Below, one piece after another: positions 1-10,776 of a stretch of DNA of 64,000 nt. A program made the position numbers and the translations under genes. Position 1 is the first letter of the stretch. The number at the start of each line of letters is the position of its first letter. The notes under the pieces are model-generated. The model saw only the letters and a program-made list of their open reading frames with translations. It made no database searches and was not told where the DNA came from. The stretch comes from Zingiber officinale (taxonomy: Eukaryota > Streptophyta > Magnoliopsida > Zingiberales > Zingiberaceae), in the NCBI RefSeq assembly GCF_018446385.1, contig NC_055987.1:9323705-9387704 (forward strand), in the 5' to 3' direction.

Positions 1-1950
1 GGTAGAGCACGCCCCTGATAATTATGTCGTTGTGCCTGCGTTGTGAGGGCTCTCAACCACATGGATAGTTCAATGTGCTCATCAACGTCTCAATGAGAAC
101 CTAAACGGTGGGATTTGGGTTTAAAAATTGACGGGTAAGAGAATCCCTATAATAAATGTAGATTTTCAAATTTTACACTCGTGGACGTCGATAAAGCTAA
201 ATTTCAAATCACGAATCAAAATTTATGATTATTTAAAATTTAAGGGATCATATTGAATTGATCTTACATCAATAGGCTACTAACATGAAAGGATAATTTT
301 ATCAACTAGGTTTAAAATTGACCTTTCACCTATCCTATCTTACATCTATCACATAATACTAGTAATATAATACATTAATAAATACAAATTTTATAAAATG
401 AAAATTTTATGTAAATAATTAAATAATATTATTTAATAATAAAAATAAATACTATACTTAATTTTAGTTAAAATATCGCTCATAACTTAGGTAAAGATGC
501 GCTGAACCATACAATAGTGCTTGCTGTAATGAACTCTCCTTATACAAAATTAATTTAATATCATAATTTTTTCCGTTCATAATGTTGTTAATTTTAAGAT
601 GTAAGACTAAAAAAAATTAAAAAAAATTATCGATGAGAAAAATTCTCAATAATACATTGTAGTTAAATTTCAAACTCTATATTTCTCATTAATTAATGAG
701 AAATTTTTTAATAATATATCATAGTTAAGTTTTAAATTTTAGATCCCTTATTTGTACGTCTTAAATTATTAATAAATTTTAAAATTATTTTCGTATGAAA
801 AAAATATTAATATAATTTAATTTTAAGATTTTTTAAATTGATTAAGAGTTGACTGAGAAATGGTAGATTATGATGATAACTCAATTATGCCCGTGACGTG
901 ACGGTAGAGATTAAATTTTTGCAGCATTTAAGATACGCAAACTGCAAACATTTGAATTTATTTAAGAACGAATTGGACTTCGTCGTCTGTGCGTCACATG
1001 TGATCCCGAAACGTACTGTGACTTGGGATATTGTGACGATTTTAAAATTCTGAAAAGTATTTATTTTGGGAATTATTATTAAAAAAAAGGAAAGGAAAAG
1101 AAATTTAATCCAATAATTGACAAAGAATAAAAAAACATTTGTTAAAAAATAGGCATTCTATGTTGTGGTGGTCTAAATCTTATCGTATCGGAAGCTCGTA
1201 CAACCTTTGTCAAACGACCACCATCTCTGTGTTTTTTTGTTCTTTTGAATTGAACTCCTTCTAGAAGGCTAATGCCGACAAATTTTTATTTGTTAAAAAA
1301 ATCATATTCTTATAGATATAAAAATTAAAGATAAAGATAACAAAAAAATATTACTGAAATTCATTAATTTCTCTTTCTGACCTCACTATCTATTTGATAT
1401 AATAAAAGCACATATCTACTTAAAAGTAGCATTAAATCAGTAATCAGTCTCACGAAAAACTTGTGACTCGGACTGGAGAATGAGCTGCTTCATCTTTGAG
1501 TAATTGGTGTCATAAATGAAGGCACATAAGTCCACGCTAGTAACTTCACCTATCAAATAAGCTTTAAGTTGGTTTGATCTTTCTAGTTGTTCATTCCCTC
1601 ACTTTTTCGTGTTTTTAGTTTTCTTTTTGAGCAAACACTGCCTTTAAGATGTTCCAATATAGAAAGATGGACTTTCCTTTAGGGAAGATGCGAGGATGAT
1701 TCCATGAACTTGCCTAAGGAAAATACATGGCAAAAGGAATTACAAAAGAAATGAGTTCAGAAGAATTCGATAAAAAAAAGCTCTGAAGAATAGAAGAATC
1801 AGGAAAGGGAAGTATTGCTTTGGAAAAAAGAGAAAATTTGAGCAACAATATGATATGACCAGAGTCTCATCCCACATCAGTCCTGTAAAATCTCCATGCT
1901 GTCTTTCAAGGAATGCGACTAAACAAGTAAACCGGTTGACACTTCATTAA
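1..1950. other. AT-rich intergenic DNA without a recognisable gene
   Basis: No open frame of note and no family I recognise. The sequence is very AT-rich, with short near-repeats around 610-740 (two related segments of the type 'gagaaa..aatacattgtagttaa'). It includes a perfect 24-bp palindrome at 681-704. It may hold distal upstream sequence of the ZF-HD gene and decayed transposon DNA. Confidence 0.6.
681..704. repeat. Perfect 24-bp palindrome
   Basis: The segment reads the same on both strands, with half-site ATTTCTCATTAA. Similar 'gagaaa..tctc' motifs lie about 45 bp upstream. It is probably the tip of a decayed foldback or MITE. A protein-binding role cannot be shown from sequence. Confidence 0.6.
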
Positions 1951-2826
1951 ATGATCTTCACATGCACAGAACAGACAAAGAAAGAAAACTTCACCAGCAA
2001 AATTTGCTTTGATCCTGTGTTTGCTCTAAGGAAATCCTGTAGATGGTTCTCTTTATGTTTCTCAATATGCATAATGCGCTACTGTTTGTCTTCCTCTCTC
2101 TCTTTCTCTCTGTCTCTGTCTGACAGTATGCCACACCTCTCTGACACCACAGTGAGCCCCTCCCTTCTCTCTTTCCATCTTGTTCCAACCTTTGTGCATG
2201 CTTAGTCCTTTATTTAGTGCCCTACAACCACAAGCCTTAAACCAAATTACTCTTCTTCCCTTCTTTCCAACTCAATCTTGTTCTACTGCCTCTGTTTCTT
2301 CTTCGTCTTCTCATGGATAGCACATGTTTCCTAATTCCAATCATCTTGAAGACTCTACTGTGCACTCTACCTGTTTTCTGTGGTTTTGCTTTGGCAATGA
2401 AGGGCAGCATGCATGCATGCATTTGAATGATAGGAGCTGGTCCTCTCTAGGCACTGTGGAGATTTCTTGTTGTTTTCTGATGCGTGTAGAAATCTAGTCT
2501 CCAAGTCTCCAGCCAAGCTGTTCTTGCAATCCGAAACTTGTTTCTTCAGTTTATCTGTCTTGCAATTTCTGAAACACTAGTTGTTATATATTCTCTCACC
2601 TTTCATTTTTTTTTCTCTATTTTTCCTTTTTTTTTAGGAAAGAGAGAGAGAGAGGGAGTGAATTATCAGGATAAGGTTCTCGACAACCTCATAACTTGAG
2701 AGATGCAGTTTAATTAATCGAAAGGCCCAAAGCTGTTGAGAGGTTGGACTAATTATAGTTCTACTAAATATAATCACATATATTATCCTTTTTTCAACTG
2801 GTTTTGAGATCAGAGAGAGCACAAGA
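1951..2826 (+). promoter_or_regulatory. Upstream and 5' leader region of the ZF-HD gene
   Basis: The 870 bp before the ZF-HD start codon are richer in C and T than the distal DNA. They contain a CT microsatellite (about 2090-2130), a GA microsatellite (about 2641-2660) and a TATATA run near 2586. CT/GA tracts are common in plant core promoters and 5' leaders. Short open frames here do not resemble proteins. The transcription start cannot be fixed from sequence alone. Confidence 0.45.
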
Positions 2827-3534
2827 ATGGATGTCTCTGGCCACGAAGGAGATCTGATGCCAATCCCGATGGCCAGTGTCTATGTTGGCGGCCATGACAG
2901 CCCTCCTCCACTCCGTAGTCACCACCACCGCAGCTCATGCATCACTAAGAATGCGGCGGGCATCAAGTACAGGGAGTGCCTCAAGAACCACGCGGCGGCC
3001 ATCGGAGGCATTGCCACCGACGGCTGCGGCGAGTTCATGCCTAGCGGCAGGGAGGGCACCCTCGAAGCCCTGAAGTGCTCTGCCTGCGGCTGCCACCGGA
3101 ACTTCCACAGGAAGGAGACAGAAGGCGAGGAGGAGCTGGAGCGGGAGCCTTCTCCGTTGGAGTACCTGCCGCCTCATAGCCTAAGAGGAAGAAAGGGGGC
3201 TCTCCTCTTTCCGAGGGTCACGACCGTCCCCCACCGCGCCATGCTCATGCCTCTCCAGCATGCCTCGGAGTCGGGCGAGATGATGGCACTAATGGGGCCG
3301 CCGCCGCCGCCGCATCTGGCGGCGAAGAGAAGGTTCCGGACCAAGTTCACTGCCGAGCAGAAGGAGAAGATGATGGGGTTCGCGCAGAAGGTGGGGTGGA
3401 GGCTGCAGAGGGAGGAGGAGGGACTGGTGCAGCAGTTCTGCCAGGAGATTGGGGTGAAGAGGAGGGCGTTCAAGGTGTGGATGCACAACAACAAGCACAA
3501 TTACTCGGCCAAGAACAATTCTGATGACCGCTGA
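2827..3534 (+). CDS. Zinc-finger homeodomain (ZF-HD/ZHD) transcription factor
   Basis: A 235-residue nuclear DNA-binding protein encoded by one uninterrupted exon, as is usual for plant ZHD genes. The ZF-HD dimerisation domain lies at about residues 48-98. It starts [10 protein letters not shown], contains GCGEFMPSG, and ends with the Cys/His cluster [15 protein letters not shown] His-rich stretch (about 31-35) precedes it. A linker with a proline run (158-162) leads to the C-terminal homeodomain at about 167-225, whose recognition helix contains [14 protein letters not shown]. The Met just after the GA-rich leader is chosen because it gives the full family N-terminus. The family forms homo- and heterodimers through the zinc finger and binds ATTA-core sites. 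GC content is far above the flanks. The exact paralogue (ZHD number) cannot be assigned by eye. Confidence 0.95.
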   Translation: MDVSGHEGDLMPIPMASVYVGGHDSPPPLRSHHHRSSCITKNAAGIKYRECLKNHAAAIGGIATDGCGEFMPSGREGTLEALKCSACGCHRNFHRKETEGEEELEREPSPLEYLPPHSLRGRKGALLFPRVTTVPHRAMLMPLQHASESGEMMALMGPPPPPHLAAKRRFRTKFTAEQKEKMMGFAQKVGWRLQREEEGLVQQFCQEIGVKRRAFKVWMHNNKHNYSAKNNSDDR

Positions 3535-3904
3535 TCGATGATGATCGATCACTGCCCTGTAATTTTGGTGGATGCGTGTTGAGAGCTACCTTTAGCTTCC
3601 TTCCTTGCTGTTTCTACTCTTCATGACTGCAAAGCTCTCGCCCACTTCCGGTTGACTAATATGTTTTGACCTCGAAACATCATCTGAAAATATTCACTTC
3701 GTCGATCCACCACGTTGACTTTTTAAAATTTTGTCGATTAATGGTTAATTTGTATCCTCTCCCTGACCTCATTCACGTCTGGTCTTCATCCTTGCCATGA
3801 TCAGAGCTCTGATCTAGTATGTGGACAGCATGATGTTGATGTGAATCCGACCAGGATTAATTTCAACGCTGAACTAGTTCTATTGCTTCTTAAGATTGTG
3901 ATCT
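3535..3904. other. 3' flank of the ZF-HD gene
   Basis: Presumed 3' UTR and downstream DNA. No gene is seen. The stretch 'attgcttcttaagattgtg' near 3881-3899 recurs at about 8949-8967, which helps show that this flank was duplicated downstream. Confidence 0.5.
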
Positions 3905-6900
3905 TAGAACTTCATTACGAGGAAAAAGTTAATCATACTAGTGAATTTTTTAAAAAATATTTAATGAAAAAATTAGCCGTATTATTGAATCTAAAAGGTT
4001 ATTAGAAATATAGAGTATAAAATTTTATATAACTAAGTTAAAAGATCCTAAATAAAAAAAAATTAAATTGTCTTAAAAATTATAAATAAATAATATATAT
4101 AATTCAATATCCTCTCAAACTCATGACATTACAATTAGAAGCATTGAGAGTTTATCAGATAAAAAAAGAAAGTATGAAACAGATTATGTCATGGTAAACA
4201 TATCAGTAATTTATAGATTTGAATGAATGAAAGACATTGTGGTGATGTCAATCTGAAGATGATGATGAGCTAAGTAATGTGATAATCAATTTTAATATAT
4301 TAAAATTGAATTGCACTCAATTTGAATAGCACTCTGATTATTACAATATAACAGAATAAGTTGATGAAGAGATATATCTATATCCGCAAGCAACCAACAT
4401 AGCCAAATTATCTCACAAGTAGTTGAGGTCATGACATGGTACTCAACTTTTGTGGAAGATCTAGAAATAATATCTTGTTTCTTACTCTTTTAAAAAAAAG
4501 ATGGAATTACCAAGGAAATACAGAAGCAGTGGTAGATTTGTGACCTATAGGATCATTAGCCCAATCTGTATTAGAGTATGCACGCAGCTTCAGAGATGAG
4601 GTAGAAGGAAATAAAAGACTTTGAAATTGAATGTCTCGAAAATACTTGAGAATGCGAAGAACAACATCTCAATGAACTGTAGTTGATGCAACGATAAATT
4701 GACTAACCACATGAACAACATACACAATATCTGGACGAGTCACGATGAGATAAACAAAGTTTCCAATAATAGTTCGATACAAACTATGATCCAGCAAAGG
4801 CGAGCCATCAAATAAAGAATATTGAGTATTAGTCTCAATAGGAGTATTGACGACTCTATTATCAGTAAGACGTGTACGCTCAAACATATCAGATATATAC
4901 TTTGACTAGGATACAAGATAACCTTTTGGGGAATAAGCGACATTAATGCTAAAGAAGTATTGTAGTATACTCAAGTCTTTCATAGCAAAACAACGAGACA
5001 ACTCAGACTTCAAGAAAATAATTCCATCAGAATCATCATCAGTAATAATCATGTCATCAATATATAATAATAAAAGATTACGACATGTACTCGCACATCT
5101 GACAAATAATGCTGAATCATGATTACTAGAATGAAAATCAAGAGAAGTAATCACTGTAGAGAACTTCTCAAACCAATCATGAGGTACTTGTTTGAGACCA
5201 TAAAGCACCTTACGAAGCATGCAAACTTCACTAGGTTGGTGTGAAATATCAGGAGACGTGTCATATAAACTTCTTCATGAAAATCACCATCTAGAAATGT
5301 ATTCTTGACATCCATCTGAGATATTTTCTATTGACAAACAGAAACAACAATAATTAAATTATGAATAATCATTATTTTTACAACAGGAGCAAATATTTTC
5401 TTATAATCCATGTCATACTCCCGAGAATAACTTTTAGTAATAAGATGAATTTTGTATCCTCAGCCATAACATTATACCAAAGTTGGTTACGAACAGCTTA
5501 TCTATAGGATACAAGCTCAAAAAGACAATAAACAGATGTAACAAATGAAGCAAAAGAACGAGAATAATAAGAGTAAGCAAAATCTGTTAGTTTAGTAGAC
5601 TTATGAGCACGACTGGAGTCATGATGGTGGAGAGAAGGATTACCCGCAACCTCAAGAGATGATTGGGTAGTGGCAGAAGGAGGAGCATGTGGAGCGGATA
5701 TCTCAAAAACCAAAATATCAGATTCAGTTGAGCTACTAGTAGGAGCTATGAGTGAAGCTTCCTCAGTGTTGGTATTGAAAGGATTAATACAAAACAGATC
5801 TGACTTTACCATATTAAGCGAACTAGCAGGAATATAAAAGCATAGAATATGCTTAAGAAATACAACATGACGTTAAACATATAATTTTTAACTAACGAGA
5901 TCAAAGCAACGATATCCTTTTTGGCTGACACTATAACCCCAAAAGACACAAAGAGCAGATCGAGAGGCTAATTTATTACGCTCAACATGTAGACAAAGGA
6001 CAAAGTAAGTACAACCAAAAACACATAGAGGAATAGACAGGAGCATGCCCAGATACTTTTTCAAAAGGTGATAAATCTGAATTGTATGAGGTTGGAATTC
6101 TATTAATAACGTGAGTAGTGATAAGGACAGTTTCTTCCCAAAATGCACTAGGAACACTAGTAGACAATAAAAATGAATAAGTTATTTTAATAAGATGTTT
6201 ATGTTTCCATTCAGCCACACCATTCTGTTCAGGAGTATCTATACACGAGGTTTGATAAATAATACCATCAGAAGTAAGTAAATATGAAAAATAATTCAAA
6301 GTGCATTCACCTCTCAAATCACAATGAAAACTCTTTATGACACTAGAATGTTGAGTTTTCATAAAAGCTCTAGAGTTGTTGAAAATATTAAGATAATTAG
6401 ACCCATGTTTCATAAGATAGACTTAAGAGCAATGAGTGTAATGAAGCATAAGAAAAAGAAAGATTTTTAGAAAATGGTAAAACAGAAAATTAGCCAGTTT
6501 ACAACCACTACAATCATAAATATTAGAGTATTTTAAATGTCCTAATACTCCTGTAGAAGCTAAAAATTATAAACTGGATGCATATGTTGAAACATAACAT
6601 AAAAGAGAGTGTCATAAATAAAAATAAAAAAATGAACGACTCAGACGAAAAGATGATAAATCCACACTTGAAGCTACAATTTATGGTACTTTGAGTTAAT
6701 CCAAAACGTAGAGTCTTCCTTACTTATAACATGCCCCAATCAACCTCTGAGATCGCAAGTCCTGAACATAATAATTGGATGAAGAAAAAGAAATTAGGTA
6801 TGCAGACTCACATAATTGAATGATAGGAACAAGATTTAAAGTAAGACTTGAAATATAATAAATATTAGTAAAAGATAAACAAGATGTAATAATCGAACCA

Positions 6901-7800
6901 ATACTTACTAATAACATAGGAGTATCATCAGTAGTTACAATAGATATAGATGAACTAAGAAAAAAAACAAAAGATGATAAATTAGATGACATATGATGGA
7001 AGGTACCAAAGTTCAAAATCCACAAAGATGAAGATATTCATCAAATACCAAACGGTGACAAACCTATATGAAAGGAAGATGAAGATATATTTGAAATATC
7101 AGACGATGACAAACCTATATAAGAGGATGTTAGCATGGCAGAGGGATGTGAAGTAAAGAACTGTTGAAACTGCTCTAGTATATACGGATCAGATTTCTAT
7201 GAAGCATCTATATGACCAAGCATGGCGATAGAATGAATAATGCTCAGAATAATCAAACCGTATAGATACCTGGCCTTGACATCAATAATGACAAGGCATG
7301 GCGACAATTCGCGAAAACTGGTGTCAGGATGACCTGTGGTCACACGAAGAACCCGATGCAGAAAAGGACGTTGGCGCAAAAATCTACAGCACAAGGCGTT
7401 TGTGCCAAAATCGGTAGAAAAGGACGTCAGTGTCGAAATTGGTAGCACAGGGCGTAAGCGCTGAAATTGGTAAAAAAGGATGCCGGAGTCGAAATTGATA
7501 GAAAAAGATGTCGGCGCCGAAATTGAGAACAATAGTATGAGACAACAACAGTAACAAGAAGCAACAATAAGGGACAATAAAAAAATTATATCAGAGAAAG
7601 AAAATCTCGCTCTGATACCATATAGAAATTAAGAAGAGGAAAAAGTTAACTGTATTATTGAATTCAAAAAGAATGTTAGAAATATAAAGTATAAAATCTT
7701 ATATAACTAAGTGAAAAAACCTTAACTCTAAATTAAAAAAGAAAAAATGATTAAATTGTTCTAAAAATTATAAACAAATAAATATATATAATCTAACCCT
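3905..7800 (-). mobile_element. Copia LTR retrotransposon, broken fossil with both short LTRs
   Basis: A minus-strand Ty1/Copia element. The LTRs are about 3905-4109 and 7621-7799, similar but clearly diverged, and each about 180-205 bp. A primer-binding site matching initiator tRNA-Met (reverse complement of TGGTATCAGAG) adjoins the right LTR at 7609-7620. Pol pieces run right to left: a protease/GAG-pre-integrase-like region (about 6720-7025), an integrase core piece with 'TPEQNGVAE' (5982-6413), a reverse transcriptase piece with 'LLLYIDDMIIT' (4906-5220) and an RNase H-adjacent piece (4669-4887). It is broken by many interruptions and is not coding. LTR divergence suggests an old insertion. 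It sits between the ZF-HD gene and the partial duplicate of that gene. Confidence 0.85.
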
Positions 7801-8635
7801 TAATATATTTCTGCCTAGATACTTAGTTGCTCTTAACCGTTTAGACTTAATAGATTCACTTAATTATCTTGATACTTTTTTGATTAACCACATTGATTAA
7901 CATGCCCAAGTTATCAACCCATATGCATGTTTACACCATCTATCGACAGTAATAAGTCTGCTACACCTAATCTTGTGTTCTTTCTAATGATTGAGAGAGG
8001 AGAACGAAGAAGTGCCCCTCCTGAGCAATAATGCTTGGTCTAGGGGTTGATAGCTTGACATAAGAGTTAATGACTTATTATATTAACTGGTTCAGCTTCT
8101 CTACCTTTATTGACCCTATGGATCAATGGCACTCAATTAAGCTACATGCCCTGTTAACTTTTCCCTCGTGCTCTTCTATTTCACCATCTGGCTATCTCAT
8201 TTATTGAGGCACGAGGCATACCACCTGCTAGACACTATTTACCAGCAAAACTCTTTAAAGATGGTGCTCCCCTGTCAATGCATGCACTTGGGATGGTAAA
8301 TCTTGATCCAACATTGGGCAATGAGATTTTTAACCTAAATGTGTTACAGTCAGTCACACGAGCTATCAGATGAGAATGTGCATTAAATATCACATGTTCG
8401 GAGTGTATATATAGTTACTTGAATTGGGTCTATTTAGCTGCTATCTGCTGTGCTTTTTTTTTTTTTTTTTCCTGTTGACATGTTTATTAACGTCAACATT
8501 TCTTGTTGGAACTTCATTTTATAGCTCATATTCAATGAGTTGCCTTGAAAAATGAAGAAACAAATTTTTGAGCTAGATTTACTTGCTTAGATCTAGATGG
8601 CTTAATTTGGATATAAGGATCCTTCGCACTTCTTT
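7801..8635. other. Intergenic DNA between Copia fossil and ZF-HD tail copy
   Basis: No gene is recognised. The first part ('cctagatacttagttgctc' at about 7815-7833) matches 9019-9037, so it is the former right flank of the Copia insertion and is present twice. A poly-T run lies at about 8454-8471. Confidence 0.5.
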
Positions 8636-8698
8636 TTCAAGGCGTCGATGCACAACAACAAGCACAACTCGGCCAAGAACATTTCCGCTGACCACTGA
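8636..8698 (+). pseudogene. Degenerate copy of the ZF-HD gene tail
   Basis: The nucleotides closely match the last 22 or so codons of the ZF-HD gene, with the peptide FKASMHNNKHN followed by SAKN and then a stop, against [16 protein letters not shown] in the intact gene. Relative to the intact copy one Tyr codon is missing, and the Val-Trp of the recognition helix is changed to Ala-Ser. No upstream ZF-HD sequence is found, so only the homeodomain end survives. The following flank also carries pieces similar to the intact gene's downstream DNA. It cannot encode a functional protein. It most likely arose by local duplication followed by decay. Confidence 0.85.
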
Positions 8699-9081
8699 TG
8701 ATGATTGGCCACTCATCTTGAAATCTTTCATTTGGGGGCCAAATTTGGTAGTCTTTTTTTTTTTTTTAATGCTATGCTTTCTTTTGGCATTGTGGATGCC
8801 CTAACTGAGCATCATGATGGTGTGGGGCTTGAGGCTGCTTCAGTATCTCTTGTTAATATCGTCGTTGACATTACTTAGATGCACTAGTAGAATCTAGCTA
8901 GTGAAGCCAATTTGGTTTTCTCGAATCTCTATTGGCCTAATTTGTTTAATTGCTTCTTAAGATTGTGATCTTACTTACATCTTCATTCTTAATATGTCTC
9001 ATTTTACTTAATTTTGTCCTAGATACTTAGTTGCTCCTAACTGTTTAGACTTATTAGATTTTAAAAGAGAATCATTCAATA
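8699..9081. other. Duplicated downstream flank
   Basis: About 8949-8973 matches 3881-3905 and about 8985-9062 matches 7798-7870. Together they represent, with divergence, the sequence into which the upstream Copia inserted. No gene is seen. A poly-T run lies at about 8755-8767. Confidence 0.5.
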
Positions 9082-10776
9082 TGATTATTGTCAAATAAAA
9101 TTAGGACATATTAATTATTTCTTTCGTTAATTATTCTGTCAATTGACGGAGTTTTATGATGTATTTATAAATTGTCCATTTATGGATAAATCAAAGTAAT
9201 CAATAATTTTATTATTTCATCTCGTTCTTGTCTAATCTTATTTCTTTCATGGTATCAAATCCTTGCTCTTCTTCTTCCTTCGCTAGCACTTAAAATCTTC
9301 TCTCTGCTTTGCGACGACACTTCCTCTCAACACCACTATAGCACTTAAAAGCTTCCTCTTTGCTTTGCGACAAAGCATATTTTCTCCACGCCGCAGAGGC
9401 GGCCCTCATCAACCCGTTGCACCTCTCCTCTTCGGTGTCGCCATCACCGCTTGAAAGAGAAGGCCAGCGTCCTATCCAGCGACTTCTCCTTTGTGCCGCC
9501 AATCTGGCCTCGTCGCCACTTCTCCCTCGTCGTCGCCATTGTTGGCCCTTCACGGACTTTGTCCCTCTTCTTTCTAGACTTTTTTGTGTCCCCCTCAGTT
9601 TTCTATCGTTTATCTTCCTGATTGTCCTTTGGCCTCTGTACTTTCTTTTTCTCGCACTGATTTTTTCTTTTGATCTTTCCTCCTCATATCCTCTCTGCAA
9701 CCCTCTATATATATTTTTTTTCAGGCAAGCCCCTCTTTTTTTTTTTCTTTCTTCTCGTCCAAAAAAACAAACTAATGAAACCATCACCTTTTAAATCCCA
9801 CATAAAAAATCATCCCTTTTCATAGCTAGCCACCCTCTTTCCCATGCCATTATTCCCTTTTTATTTTATTTATGATGTAAAATAATCAGCATCATCATGA
9901 CCAAACACAAAATTTAGAACAATGTTAAATCTGTCACATCATTTGACATATTGAAAATCAATGTTCCAGAAGATTTGATTGGTCATATACTCGGAGAATC
10001 TATCACATTTGTCTTAGAATTGAACATATTGGTATTCAATATCCTAGACGATTTGACTCAAATTTCATTGGTGGTCCTGCACCTTCAAAACAACTAATTG
10101 TTTCCCAAGTCTATCCTAAAGTCCTTTCGTTTGTGACTATAGTGGTAAACCCCTAGAGTTTTCATCTACTGAATGATTTATTGATATTAGAGTAACTCAT
10201 CATGTCACATTAGATTATATATACTTACAGATGTAATATCATATTATAGCTCAAATATGGTTCAAGTAGACGATGGTTAAGGGTTACAAATTGTTAATCT
10301 TGGAAACACATATATTCATTTATCTAATTGTATTTTTCACATACGCAATGTCTTTCATGTCTCATCTATTACAAAAATTTACTCTCCACACGTTAATTTT
10401 GTCTTTATAACAATGCTCTTTTGAATTTTATTATAATTATTATCTTATAAAAGATAGAGGAATAGATACTATTATATTTTATGGGAGAATAAAAAATGAC
10501 TTCTACTATTTTCAATGTTCTTCAATCAAAACTTTTATTGGCGAACATATAAATAAACCAGCTTAGCATGCTCGACTTGGTCATCCTTCTCTTCACATTG
10601 TTCAGTCAATCATCAATAGGTATGATTTACCTACTTCATTTACCTCCTCTCAATCCCATTCATGCAAGGCCTGCATCGAATCTAAAAGTCATAAGCTAAT
10701 TTTTTCTTCATTTGATCATGCTTCAAATTTTTCACTTGACATAATTCATTCGGATGTTTAGGGCCCTACATCTATG
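9082..10776 (+). mobile_element. Truncated Copia retrotransposon fossil
   Basis: A plus-strand Copia fragment. The 5' LTR is about 9082-9249 and ends in CA. A tRNA-Met-type primer-binding site (TGGTATCAAATC) follows at 9250, then a CT-rich leader/gag region. Further on is a GAG-pre-integrase piece at about 10560-10760 with 'LGHPSLHIVQ' and a Cys/His-type 'CKACIESKSH'. The rest of pol and the 3' LTR are absent because a different element starts at 10777. It is broken. The CT-rich tract at 9290-9790 produces long open frames on both strands that I regard as chance. Confidence 0.7.

Noticed and set aside
1951-2422. Short frames before the ZF-HD gene as separate genes or conserved upstream ORFs
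   Set aside because: They overlap CT microsatellites and show no recognisable peptide conservation.
9290-9794. Overlapping open frames of 165 (minus) and 144 (plus) codons
   Set aside because: They come from a CT-rich tract with few stops in the leader of a Copia fossil. No domain or hydrophobic pattern makes sense.
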